Shown in pieces: positions 48,060 through 59,946 of a stretch of 64,000 nt of DNA (position 1 is its first letter; each line of letters begins with the position of its first letter). Position numbers and translations under genes: made by a program. Below the pieces are notes generated by a model that did no database searches, was not told the origin of the DNA, and worked only from the letters and a program-made list of their open reading frames with translations. This DNA comes from Escallonia rubra. Its lineage: Eukaryota > Streptophyta > Magnoliopsida > Escalloniales > Escalloniaceae. Location: the NCBI GenBank assembly GCA_033065855.1, contig JAVXUO010002416.1, forward strand, positions 248,001-312,000, written 5' to 3'.

Positions 48060-49165
48060 TACCAATTTTATCGAACCTAAAAAAAACTCAACATTCAACC
48101 GATTGATATCTGCCCTTTGTGCGAACATCACAGTGAAGATACATATCACATTTTCTTGAAATGCCCCAGTGTTACACCCATTTGGTTTGGTATACCTCTC
48201 GGAATCCACATTGATGACATCAACTATTCTGGAAGAGAATGGATTATTGCTTGGATTGACTCCTTTTCTAGAAGCACCAATGTCCTGGCAACTTTATATT
48301 TTTTCGTCACTTTTTGTTCATTTGGATACACATAAATAATCTTGTTTTCCGAAACATACCTTTCAACCCTTGGGTTATTATCCCACAAATCCTCACTTAC
48401 ACAAATTCCATCAATTATGGCTTATCTAGAATACCAACCTCTCCAAGATCTCTACCACAACCTAAAAGTCCCATAAAATTTCAACCCTATAATCCATTTT
48501 TACGTATAGGACCAACCATTGTCTATAGCTCTCCTACACCTTGCGCTTGCTTGAATCTCCACATTGTTACCATGGTCATTCATTCGTGTTTTGATAATTA
48601 ATAAGTGGCTTAGGGCCGGTATTGGTTTATCTTGTTTCTCAAATAACTCTAGATGTGGTTCATCGACTTTCTCAACTTTGTCGTCTGACAATTATACTGC
48701 TTTAGCTCTTGGTCTTCTTATAGCATCTTCATGGGCACTTAAACAAAAGTTTTTTCATATAAAGGTTCTAACTGAGTCTTGTTTTCTCCTTAACCAGATG
48801 GCAGGTTCTGAGGATATATTAGATACAGTGGCCCTCATCATCTATGATTTTTGCTATAGTGTAACCGACTATCATCAGATTAGCATTGACAAGGCGGATC
48901 CCCATCTTTTGAAAGAAGCACGATCCCTTGTTATGTTTGCTTGTCAGGCTCGTACTACCGTCTAGCAAGATTGGGTCGATGACAATGTTTGGAGATAGCC
49001 TCTTTTTGTTTGCTGTGATGATTTATTCATGATGTGGGCTGTTTATTCTAAAGGCACGTGTAGCCTAACTGTTCTAACTATTTTGTATCTGTCTATATGG
49101 CCCTAAGGCCCGATACTCTTTTCTATTATCAATACAATTCTCTTATAAACAAAAACAAAAAAATT
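48060..49165 (+). mobile_element. 5'-truncated LINE with zf-RVT and RNase H-like remnants
   Basis: The frame from about 48106 reads 'ICPLCEHHSEDTYHIFLKCP', the zinc-binding zf-RVT motif that follows reverse transcriptase in plant L1 LINEs. Further on, 'SSDNYTALALGLLIASSWAL' and 'FFHIKVLTESCFLLNQM' are the RNase H-like (RVT_3) domain. Stop codons and frame shifts between them (about 48333 and 48600) show decay. The 3' end is an A-rich tail near 49150-49168. The whole reverse transcriptase and endonuclease are missing, which is typical 5' truncation. Confidence 0.85.
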
Positions 49166-49169
49166 AGAT

Positions 49170-49758
49170 TGATTTTTCATTTTTCTATATACTATGTCAA
49201 CATGTCCCACTTATTAAATAGGTTTGTAATTTCAGCGATTCTAAAATTTTGTCAAAACTCTCTCCCCCCTCTCTCTTAATTTTGAATTTATGTCTCCTCC
49301 AATAATCTTAAATCTTTTCTATTTTATTTGAAAAGCTCAATATTCCAATCTCCCCCTATTTTATTTCATTGTAAGCCATCGATATACAATCTTATCAATC
49401 ATTCATTTTATTTTCTATCATTTTTACTCTCTTTTTGGTGGCCTTTATCAATACAAACCTCAATACATGGGTTGTTTTTATCATTATTATCTTTATTTCG
49501 AAGATAGCATTCCCGCCACTTTATATGCCAGTATTTCACTTCTTCATTTGCCGCTAAAAAAAGAAGCTAACAAAGCTCATTCTTAAGGACAAAAAATAGT
49601 AGAAAAATCATTTAAAAAAGTAAAAATAACATTTCCGTTACTATTATTGTTTTTACCTCTTTTGTTAGTACTATTAGACATAAGAGTCCGAGCTTTCTCA
49701 ATGAATATCTCGTCGGTTATTACTCTCGCATTATATGCATTGGACGGGGTTAAAATCA
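49170..49758 (+). mobile_element. Decayed Helitron relative, 5' end missing
   Basis: It shares 'actatgtcaacatgtcccac', 'attttatttcattgtaag' and 'tattagacataagag' with the Helitrons at 8876-10644 and 16044-16871, in the plus orientation. The expected 3' hairpin and CTAG end are eroded ('ggggttaaaatcagt'). The LINE tail abuts its left side, so the LINE may have replaced or interrupted the 5' part. Confidence 0.55.
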
Positions 49759-50553
49759 GTAACAATTAAAGTTTAAGATTTAGAAAAAAAATACATTTAA
49801 TGTCAAAACAAAGAAACAGAAAAACAAAATATAGGGAAGACACTGACGGACACGAAATGTGACAGAGGAAACATCAGATGATATCTGCAACAATAATAAA
49901 CATCTAGAAGTTCTTCCACAAAGAATCAGTTGTATGCACCATTTCTTGTAAAAGGACGTAACCCTCCCACGTCGATAAAGACTGTGAATGGCCTATATTT
50001 TACGGCGGATTTGATGGTCAAGGTCAACTTATAATTTTTCTGAACACTATCTTGTGCGTGCGTGAGAAAAGAAATATCTTTATGCGGATCATAAAAATGA
50101 AAACTTTATAATTTTTGGACGATCGGTTCTTGTTCGCTTTGAGGTCTAAATCTTGACGAAAATAATATTAATTGTACATGAATTTGAAAACATGAAAATA
50201 AAGAAAAGTCAGACGAGAATCAATACTTTGATCTCCAACCACAACCAGTGTTGATATATGGACATGTAGGAGACATTTAGCGACAAAAGTATGTTCGAAC
50301 GGGTTAAAAGTGAAGTTTAAACATCACTTTTCAATTAAAAACTTTTTGAAAATTCATTCTTTTCCCAACACAAGAAAATGGAATAGAAAAATAAGAATTG
50401 ACAAATCAATAACTTCTCTTTCATACAATTAATTAGCGTACGTATTTGCATTTATTTCAAAACTTTTGTTAGGGTGTCGACGTTGATAGCTCCACTGGTG
50501 GGCCGTCAGCCGAAGTGAGTGATTACCAATATTTATGAATAGCCACTTTACAA

Positions 50554-50619
<66 letters not shown>

Positions 50620-50927
50620 CCTAGGTTTCATTTGAAGTCTTTGTCTCAGACTTCACATATATTCAAACATGTTGTTTAATACTTTTTTTTTCTTCCGTTA
50701 GACGGTGAAGGGTATCCATCGGTTCAGCTTTAATTTAGCGTTAGCGATAATAAGTTCCCTCTTCGGACGATCTTAAGGGTACACTTTTCACATTGACATC
50801 ATGTATTCAGAAGAATATTTTTCTCTCCGGACCACGTACTAGCCATGTTCCGTTACTTGATCAGCTGACCAATTCCTTGAAGTTCTTAATTAATACTCTT
50901 CTAACAACGAAAAAGGTCGTGCCGATG
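49759..50927. other. Intergenic DNA with a TA microsatellite
   Basis: There is no gene. The stretch 50690-50790 has loose similarity to the tail of the SINE at 29999-30180 ('gatcttaagggtacactttt' against 'catcttgagggcgcactcct') and may be an old SINE fragment. Confidence 0.45.
50566..50618. repeat. (TA)n microsatellite
   Basis: A perfect TA run of about 26 units follows three CATA units. It is a likely polymorphic marker and possible breakage or DNA-unwinding site. Confidence 0.95.
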
Positions 50928-50944
50928 TGGAGTCACATATAATT

Positions 50945-51127
50945 TTTTTTTTTTTTGTTTAAAAAAGTGTGATTAGGTTTTTCACACCTTCGAGCCGGGT
51001 AGGACCACATGGACGACAAAGCTCTCCCTACCATGTTTTTAATGCAATTGCATTCCCAGGGCTCGAAACCGAGACCTCTGGTTAAGCTATGACAACCATT
51101 TACCAGCTGACATACGCGCTTGGTGGC
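50945..51127 (-). mobile_element. tRNA-derived SINE with perfect 17-bp TSD
   Basis: TGGAGTCACATATAATT occurs at 50928-50944 and 51128-51144, a perfect 17-bp target-site duplication. On the minus strand the element has an A-box-like 'TATGTCAGCTGGTAAATGG', a B-box-like 'GGTTTCGAGCCC', and ends in a poly(A) tail (plus-strand T run). Its 183-bp length fits plant SINEs. The clean TSD suggests it is fairly young. Confidence 0.92.
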
Positions 51128-51144
51128 TGGAGTCACATATAATT

Positions 51145-51805
51145 GTCTGCTAGTGAGAGCAACATCACTGAACCACTGAAGATTTACAAAGAAGGAACGA
51201 ACCAACGTAAGAACAGCAAAATTTGAACATTGTAATGCTGCAATTAGGGTTGTAATAAGAAACTGCATCCCCTTACAGAAACAAGTAGTAGTAGTTGCTA
51301 ATGATTAGTGGCAAGACTTCAAAAATGCTAAGAAAATGCTGTTAACATTTATCGTACGGTTAATGATAGCTATATATGTAGCCTCTTACTGCAAACTTTG
51401 ATAAACTTTATCCATTTTCAAAGCACATGCATATTAATTTACCGAATGGAAGTACGCCTTATATAAATTACAAGAACTCATCAAGTACAAGGAAATATTT
51501 GCCAAAGTAAATGATGAATGACTTTTGCAAAAGTCGCCAAAGCCCATGAGAAGAAGCCGTTCGTTCCACTTCACTTATCTCAGTGTCTTATGTTCAACGT
51601 AATTATATCTAATACTAATCGGATAAACTTTTTGAAAGTGTATTTGAGATCACATAAACTTATCACCACTACAGAAAATAAAATTGATGATCAAAAAATA
51701 TTTACAAAATTTAGATATGCCGTGTATCACTAAACAACATTATCATTTGCAGAACATATTTAACTACAATTCACAATAATTTTCGTGGTACAATCAAGAA
51801 CAAAC
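51145..51805. other. Intergenic DNA without a supportable gene
   Basis: AT-rich; short frames only, with no recognisable motif. Confidence 0.5.
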
Positions 51806-52033
51806 TTTGACTCATATTCGGGTCGTAGGAATCTTCCTCAAACTCCGTGTATAGTGATAATTGATAGTCGCTAAATATTTCTAGTAACTTTTCTTCTAAC
51901 ACTTTCAGCGACGACTATTAGCTGCACTTTTTTAGCGTCACTAAATAAGAGTCACTAAAAATATTTAGAGACGATTGATTGTCGCTATATAGGGAGTAGG
52001 AAGAAGATTTCTCCAAACAGGATAGCAGCCAAA
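51806..52033. mobile_element. MITE, copy 3 of 3 (inverted)
   Basis: This is the reverse complement of the copies at 11587 and 14584, ending 'gatagcagccaaa'. Shared blocks include 'tagcgtcactaaataagagt' and 'agagacgattgattgtcgct'. It lies about 470 bp upstream of the WRKY start codon, within likely promoter distance. Confidence 0.8.
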
Positions 52034-52189
52034 TTTTTTCTTACAATAACGAACGGTATCACTTCATAAAAGAATAATTTTACGATCACCGTATAGTAGA
52101 GCGACAATGTGGACGCGCGTAAGACCAATCATTTTTAGCACCGGATTTGCTAAAATAGTATCGGCCCCTCCCGTACAACTATTTAGAGG

Positions 52190-52498
52190 TTGACGGTGAT
52201 TTGTTTAGCTTATCTTTTCTCTCCTATTTTCCTTTTCCCTTCTCTCTCTCTCTCTCTCTCTCTCACTCGCTCACTCACTCACCCACAGTCTTATGCATTG
52301 ACGCGACAAGCCTCTCCAAGTGGGCAAAAAGAGAAGAAAAAGAGGCTCACACCACAAAATCACGCGTTCTTTCCTATCATTCGATGCTCCTTAAACCCTA
52401 GCTCTCTCTCCCTCCCTCTCTGGCTCCGTGCCTTTCTCCGCTACGCGAATTCATCTGCACGTATCGAAGATCGGCACTGGTGCTATATATATATATAT
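52190..52498 (+). promoter_or_regulatory. WRKY57-like 5' leader with CT tract and two small uORFs
   Basis: A (CT)n tract at 52241-52263 is typical of plant leaders. Two tiny upstream frames are visible: ATG CAT TGA at 52293-52301, and a 5-codon frame ending TAG at 52384-52401. Both close before the main start, so they could lower translation if transcribed. A (TA)n run abuts the main ATG. The frame of the main protein is open up to an ATG at 52190, but that extension is low-complexity and I do not accept it. Confidence 0.5.
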
Positions 52499-55270
52499 AT
52501 GGACGACGACAGGGCCGGCGGTGATCCGCCGACAGACTTCTCAAGGGAGGGGAGCTGGTCGCTCGGTGGCGACTACTTCTTCGGATGCGACAGGGAGAGC
52601 AGCATACTCGGCGAGTTCGGCTGGAATCTTCAGCCGGAGGCCAGCCGGGAGCTCGATCGGATCGATCCGAATTTTGCGCGGTGCAGTACTGCGTCGGTGG
52701 CGGAAAGCGCGGTAGGTGGTGCTGCTGCTGCTGCCGCTGGACAGGAGGTTCAGGCCAGACCGGTTGGGAAGCCTCTGTCCAACGACCAGTCGGCGTCTTC
52801 TAGCTCCTCCGAGGATGTGCCGGAGAAGTCCACGGCTTCCGGCGGCGGCTCCGGTGGGAAGCCACTGTCCGATTCAGCGTGAGTGTGTTTGTGTGTGTGT
52901 TTTGTGTGGAATACTGCAGGTAGTCCGCGTAGACCGTACCGAACACAACTTGCACGACAAAAAATGACAATCCGAAGCATCAGATCACTCGTCCCTTACA
53001 CCATGTCATTTCGTCCTTTCCTTTCGTTCTTAGAAGAGAATCGCGCTTCCTAATTTTGTAATTAACGCTGTTTTTCGTGGGCGAAATGAAATGTAAAGAT
53101 CCCGAACTTCTCGACGAAGCCATACGATAAGCCTATTCCGTGTCCGTACGATCACTGGGAGTGAGTGTGTCAAGTGGTTCACGCAAGTGGAAGGGTGGCA
53201 TTTGCGTAAAATACCCAAAAGAAACCGGGGCGTTTTAGGACTTTTGCATATGAACGCCCCGCCATATTTACGGCGGGAATGGCGTCGTGTAGCTTTATGA
53301 AGATGCTAGCGTAGGAGTACAAACATCTTACGTAAAATGACACTTGGTATGCAGATCTTGAAGAATGGTAGTAGAGAAAAGGTGACAAAAAAATATGAAA
53401 TCCGACCTTCATCATTGCGATTTTTGCATTATGGCATTATGCTTTAGTTACCCTCTTGCAGTTGCTTGACATAATGCTTCTTTGAAAGTGTTGGGTGGCA
53501 ATGAACTAATGACAGGTTTTCTTCTTCCTTTTGTGGTCCATAGCTTGATAAACCTGGCTTTTATAGGTTATGTAACTTCATCGAAACATCCCTTTACTGC
53601 ATATATTCTATATGAACATACAACTAAGCTTTTTTAGACTAAATGCTTGATCTGGTAGCTAACTACTTAGAAGCTAAAGCTTCTAGGTTCAGCATATGCA
53701 AGTGTGTATAGTCTTCTTATGCCTTCACTTCTTTTAAGGAAATGTTTTGCTGCAAAACTTACTTTTTCTTATGTTTTCTTGTTTTGAACCATCACTCGAC
53801 ATACCATCATGCACTAAACAGGTAAGATTTTACCCTCTTTTTTTTTTTTTTTTTTTTTTGGGGGGTGGGCTGGGGGTTCGGCCAAAGGTGAGGTTATATC
53901 TAGTTTTGTGTACAATTGCTTGTTGCATTCATTTGTTTCATACTTTGGGGGCTTGCCATTGTTCTTCCGTTTCCTTTTTGACTCTGAAATGTTGTAGGCT
54001 GAATGTTTTGCAGAAGCAAGGTAAAAAAGAAGGGACAAAAGAGAATCCGGCAGCCGCGTTTTGCGTTCATGACTAAGAGCGAAGTTGATCATCTTGAAGA
54101 TGGTTACAGATGGAGGAAATATGGACAGAAAGCTGTTAAAAATAGTCCATATCCTAGGTTGTACTACTCACCTTCACTTGAACACATCCACCAATTAAAA
54201 TGGAAGTTTACAGAGTACTTCTGTCCGACTTACAACAGCTTTGATCAGATTCTAAGATGATAAGATTTTTCCCCCTTTCGCCTTTACACACCTAAAACTG
54301 GTCCATATACAAGGTCGTACTTTCTTTCTCTTCCACACCATAAATAGCCAAAATGTATATCTAAAAATGTCATTTCCTGTTTCACTTATGCATATAAAGT
54401 TTCGAAACTTAGAATGATCCTTCTACGTGTTTCTTTTGTTAACATTTTGCAGCAGCCTGTCACCAAGAATGAAAGGTCCTCGCTAGATTCTTAAGTAGTA
54501 TTTTGGTAATACGATTAGTGACAACTAACCGACACTTCCATACATAGCTAAAGTGTTTTAAAAGTGCCTCTGAAGATTTAGAGAAGGTCATAGCAAAATT
54601 ACCACAATTATGATGGGAGCAAAAATCTTATGCCCCTCATTAATTACCAACCATACTATGTTCATCCAGAATATCTAAGTTGTCCTTTGGTTCACAATGG
54701 CTTTAGATAATAATGCATTGTTTATCGTCTTTGCAATGGAAGATTGTAAATGCAAGATGTAGTTCACTTCTGCAATGATTTTGATTATGCAAAATTAAGT
54801 GTGGACGTGATATTAAAGAGAAACATCTTTTTACATGTCGAGTTCAATTTCTCAGCTTGATAAGTTGTTATTACTTCTAGCTTAATCAGCTAGCTATGCT
54901 TTGCAGGAGCTACTACCGTTGTACCAACACCAAATGCATAGTGAAGAAAAGAGTTGAACGGTCGTCTGAGGACCCAACTATTGTAATAACCACATATGAG
55001 GGCCAGCATTGCCACCATACTGTTGGATTTCCCAGAGGAGGACTCATTAGTCATGAAGCTGCCTTTGCAAGCCATTTGTGTCCTTCAGCCTCGCAGTTTT
55101 ACTATCCAGGAGTCCAGCTTCCTCGAGAAAGATCTCTTAGTATCAACGAGTCACAGGTTCTATCAGGTGAAACAGGAAAATCTCAATTACTGCCACAGGC
55201 AAGCCATCAGCACCCCGCAGATGAAGGACTGCTTGGAGATATGGTTTCTCCACGTATGCGCAACGTATAA
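52499..55270 (+). CDS. WRKY57: WRKY transcription factor, group IIc, WRKY57-like
   Basis: Exons 52499-52878, 54014-54157 and 54907-55270 join into 888 nt (295 aa). The N-terminus is acidic with 'GEFGWNL', then Ala, Ser and Gly runs. A basic stretch, '[20 protein letters not shown]', leads into a single WRKY domain: WRKYGQK at 160-166 and the C-x4-C-x23-H-x-H zinc site at C180, C185, H209, H211. The intron between exons 2 and 3 splits the arginine codon of 'PYPR|SYYRC', the conserved 'PR' intron position. The tail '[12 protein letters not shown]'-like ending ('[16 protein letters not shown]') is characteristic of WRKY57. Group IIc WRKYs bind W boxes (TTGAC). In Arabidopsis WRKY57 is linked to drought tolerance and to jasmonate-auxin crosstalk in leaf senescence. 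I chose the ATG at 52499 because it gives the acidic start seen in the family. Confidence 0.94.
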
Positions 55271-58200
55271 CATGAGGTTCCACACTGACCTGCATTTGCT
55301 AGCTTTTGTTTGAGATGCTTCAATCCTGGCTCATAATCTTGCTCTTCAAAATATTGTTGGAATACTATATTGTCCATAAAGCTAACAGTACTTAGTCCAC
55401 TAAACCCAAGTAAGAACATTGGATGATGTTCTTGATTATTAACTAAGCATTCAAAAAACTAGCAGGATGTGGGTGAAGATGACTAAGCCATATGTAGTTA
55501 ACTATCACTATTGCTATATGCACACCGGTAGTGATTTTGATGCAATAGTGTACTAATTCATTATGGAACTAGAAGTGCACTAATTTTCTGTTCGACTAAC
55601 TATGCTCTTAGAAGTCAATTTTTGTGAAGGCCTTGCCTCCTTAGATTGGATCACTAGCTATTCATCCTGAGGGCATTGTAGACACTGCTTTGGTTTCACA
55701 AAATGCCGGTTCTGTTAATATTTCAGTAACAATAACAATTACCAGCATATGAAAGCTACTTTTGGAAGCATGAATCCACTTTGGAATCGGAATCACGTAC
55801 GTGTAATACAGTTCTAATGTTGGAGACTCCATGCTCTCCAAAAAGAAAGTATATATATGCGCGCTCCATTTAGGAGCACGAAAATCCGCACATAGGAACT
55901 GAAATAATTGCATCAATGTTAGTCCAAACCCTAAAGCGTGTTTCTGTTCTCTTTTTAATTAAGGTCACAATTTTGCACATGGAAGCACAAATATCATAAT
56001 GTAGAAGTTGTGAGAGCGACCCCCAGTGAACTTAGCTGTTTGGGTAAAATATAGATATGGTAGGCCACTCTCTTGGTTGTGATGTTTACTATATACATGT
56101 GTTTTTGTGGTCATGCATAATGATGAACATCTTCTAGTCCTCATTGGCTGTAGCCAATCCACTGCCATGATTTTGCGCTAAGGGGTACCATATCTTCTTG
56201 CTTACTGTATTATGCTTCGTCCTTAAGCATTGAATAGTTTGTACAAGAGTTTGGTTTCAAGTAACTCAACTTAGTTGTCTGAGCCTAGACTAGTTGCACT
56301 ATACAGTACATTAATCATTTTCATCTACCCTCACCCTTTCGAGTCATGTCAAAGTTAGCAGATCTTAGCTGAAGGTACCCGGTCTAATTGAACAAAGACG
56401 ACTGTGTGTAGGAGGAGCTACTGTTAAGCCTCAGGGTTTCTCCTCTTGACCTCCTTCAGATTGCAGATGGTGCATGCATGATCTAGTCAGATGCATGAAA
56501 AGAGCTTAAATTTCGTGCAAAAGCCTAGGGCTAAAGTTTATTACTTAGTTCACTCAGAAGTCACTTTTCTGCAGTTGCTTCCTTCCACTCCTTTAGGTTA
56601 CTTCGTGCATCAGATATCGAGTCTTGTTGCATATCTATGTGGTAACGATGTTTTTCCTTTCTATAGCACGTTTGCACCTCAACTAAAATGGTATATTTGG
56701 ATGTCCTTTAACTATTTATTTGCTTTGAAGTTGAGCATGGGTCAAGTACGTATACTTGGAAACTTTTTGATTAACTAGAGAAACAGGTGACTTAAATGAC
56801 ACCCCCCCCACCCCCAACCACCCTCAACACACACACACACACAGAGCCCACATAGCTCCGACTGCTATACTGACCAAAGTAACTTGCGAAAGCACCAGGG
56901 TTTTGGAACCTTTTGGCATACACAATATGAGATCATCTGCAAGACTGCGACCTAGTAGGCTATAAACTCAAACCTTCATCCTCAGTTGTTACTAAAGGGG
57001 ACGAAGATTGTAGGCATTGGGTTTTGCTAAAGAAAGGCATGTCAATGTTACAGGTCTTCTGAGAGTACTTTACTGGATATCGTATCTCACGCAAATCATG
57101 CCAGCCTGATAAAATAAAGCATATATCGGTGTAGGTCCGACACAATCCGGCCCAAGGATTGCAATTTTGATGCAATACTCTCTGTATGCTTAGCACATGT
57201 GTCACTAAACCTCGTAATAGTGCTCATGCAGGCCCCGAAGAAGAATGTCATGAAGCGAACTATTCCAAGCCAAGTAGCATCTTTCATCATCCTGACCTTT
57301 AAGCCAAGTGGTAAAGTCATCGTCGACTCTTAGGACTTTGCCAAACTCTTTTTCCTTTTAGTAGCAAGTGGCGAAGTGGCTGACTCTGTCCATCTAACGT
57401 GCTACTGTATCAGGCGTTTATAACATGGCTGCCATTCTTTATTAAATATTATGGAGTAACTGAGATCTCTCATGGGGTTTACTATGTTTGGTCTATGACC
57501 ATCTTCTGTTTCAGACCTACTAGGTTGACAACTTTGCCCCAAAGGTCATCCTGCTCTATCTGTAAAAAATTTATCTGTTTTTCCCGGTGCATCCTTTTTC
57601 TTAATCCGTATTGTAAATGGAATGTTGCATAGAATATCTATGTGGTTTGGTCGAGTTGCAAAAGAACTCCTGAGGTTAGAAAAGTTGTAAAGGAACACCT
57701 AAGGTACCAATTATGTTGCAATTGTTAGATATATAGTGATTTGAAAGAAAATTAATGCTATAATTAATACAACTATTATAATTAAATCGTAATGAGTAAA
57801 TCAATTGTTAACTGCTAATCAAAATATAGTCTTAGTCTTATATCTGAATCATTAATGTCAACTATCACCACTATTTATCATACTTGTTTCTTTTGTCACA
57901 TCAAGTTGCCGCTAAAGAGATTTTTGACTGTTTCATATTATATCATGTTGTCCATAGTACACTGACATTGTAATCAGTTTCAAACATATTCCATAAATAA
58001 GTAATTCTCACGAAAACACTACAACTTTAACATTGCAGTAATAAAAGTGAAGAAAGTATTGTAGAGATAATTAATGCTAAGTGTGTATATTGGAGTTGTC
58101 AAATTTCTTATAATACATTCAAAAAGAAGTTATGATAAATAAATACATATAAAATTTTATAAAACAAAGGAGTTAGGAGCTTAAATGTTGCATCTTTAAA

Positions 58201-58852
58201 ATCAAGAATCAAATGAACTCAAAAAATCTAGCAAGACACATATAAAAACTTAATTGCTTAGGCAACAAATCTAGTAGTTGTAGCTTTCAAGGATTTTTGA
58301 AAAGTTTTCTATTGTTCAATTTTAGATCGAGTTTCATTTCTTTTTACAAGCATCAACACTAAAGTTCAAAATATCACCATTTAGAACTTTCAGTATCATT
58401 CATGTATTTACCATTTCTTATAGCGATGATTATTGGGGGTCAAAATAGCCTCTGCATTTTATTTTCTTTTAGTAATTATCTAGTCTATTATAGTTTTTAT
58501 GTATCATTTATTTGAAGATTAACATACATAGAAGTCCTTTTCCAATTTTTTCTTGCTTAAGTTCCAAATTTTGAGTACAGTTTGTCTAAAACTATAGTTA
58601 ATCTTAATGTTACTTTCTTTTTTCTACTTTTTCAAATAAAAAGTCTAGAGCGTACATTGAAACTCTCTTTTATTTTTACCTAACCTGATCTTGTTCATAT
58701 TTGTAGTACAATAAGGCTATTAAGTTAGTTGTGCGTGTAATTTAACATATATTTGTCATATTACTTTTAACAATGATTTATATGATAATACCACACCTAT
58801 TCATTTATAAAATCAATATGTGTGTGTTTGTGTGTGTGTGTGTGTCGTTTTG
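55271..58852. other. Intergenic DNA downstream of the WRKY gene
   Basis: No supportable gene in about 3.6 kb. It includes a C-rich then CA-repeat stretch at 56800-56843 and a TG run at 58819-58844. The part from 57700 onward is very AT-rich. Short frames such as the one at 57399-57632 have no family features. Confidence 0.5.
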
Positions 58853-58861
58853 AAATGTATA

Positions 58862-59937
58862 GGGTCAAATACACGTAGGTACCCTGGAACTACCACAAAG
58901 TCTCAATTTAGGGTCCCAAAGTTTAATTTTTACACATAAGGGCCTGTAACTCCAAATTTGCAACAAGTAAGGGCATCCGTCCACTTTCTTAACGATCCAA
59001 GCTTTTCCGTCAGGGGCATTTTTGGGTTTCTATATTTGGGTTTCATCGTAAGACAGAGAGACTGTGAGAGAGTGTGAGTTTGTTTCAAGTGGGTCTTTAA
59101 TACACATGAGTTGGATTGGCCAAAGGAGATCGCAAAAAAATGGAGGCCAAAGCAGATCACGAAAAATGGACGGAATTGGCGTAGGATTCGAACCGGTGGT
59201 GAGCAGTGGGTGGTCTTTGCCGGAGGGTGTTGAGTAGTTGGGTGGTGGTTGCCGGAGGGTCTCGCCGGCGGTGGAACAATAAAGAACCAGATTGCAGGTA
59301 AGGTTTTGATGGTCGTGGTCGTGGGTTTGCAGGTAAGGTTTTGGGTGGTCGTGGGTTTGCCGGTAAGGATCTGTGGTGATTGGTGGTCGTGGTGTTGCCG
59401 GGATCTGGATTGATTATTCGCCGGCGGTGGCTGTTGGTGGGTTGGCATGATTGGTGGTGGCCGGCGGCCGGAAGTGTGCTGCTGTGGTTGTGGCCGGCGG
59501 TTGGTCGTGGTAATGGGGTGGCAGGGCCACTACCGGCGGGGTCCCCAGACAGTTTTGGTCGACGGTGGATCGTGGTGATGGGGGAGAGGTATTGGTCGTG
59601 GGTGGATCGTGGTGATGGGGGATAGGTGTTGGTCGCCGAACGGCGTTGGTCCGTGGTGGATCGTGGTGATGGGGGAGCGATGGCAGGGACAGTTGCCGGC
59701 ATGGTAGCCGTATGGTGTTGCCGGTGGTGTTGGTCGTGAGTGGGCGGCTTTTGAAACACCCAAATATAGAAACCCAAAAATGCCCCTGACGGAAAAGCTT
59801 GGATCGTTAAGAAAGTGGACGGATGCCCTTACTTGTTGCAAATTTGGAGTTACAGGCCCTTATGTGTAAAAATTAAACTTTGGGACCCTAAATTGAGACT
59901 TTGTGGTAGTTTCATGGTACTTACGTGTATTTGACCC
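58862..59937. mobile_element. Non-autonomous MULE, second family
   Basis: Terminal inverted repeats of about 185 bp begin GGGTCAAATACACGTA on both sides and share 'aagggcatccgtccactttc' and 'gcatttttgggtttctatat'. The flanks AAATGTATA (58853-58861) and AAATATATA (59938-59946) are a 9-bp TSD with one mismatch. The core (59200-59740) is GGTGGTCGTGG-rich with internal tandem repeats ('ggtggatcgtggtgatgggg' three times, about 59565-59680). There is no transposase. The terminal sequence differs from the MULE at 28514. Confidence 0.88.
59565..59682. repeat. Short GTGG-rich tandem repeats in the MULE core
   Basis: 'ggtggatcgtggtgatgggg' and close variants recur three times with intervening 'ttggtcgtgggtggatcg'-like text. 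The repeats create long but meaningless frames on the minus strand. Confidence 0.7.
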
Positions 59938-59946
59938 AAATATATA

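Noticed and set aside
52190..52498. N-terminal extension of the WRKY protein from an upstream in-frame ATG
   Set aside because: The extension is encoded by the CT tract and the (TA)n run and is low-complexity; family members start with a short acidic N-terminus like that from 52499.
55662..57320. Several 70-95 codon frames downstream of the WRKY gene
   Set aside because: None has a recognisable motif, splice continuity or codon pattern; all fit chance in AT-rich DNA.
59157..59777. 206-codon minus-strand frame rich in Pro, Thr and His
   Set aside because: It is the reverse of the GTGG-rich tandem repeats in the MULE core and has no domain.
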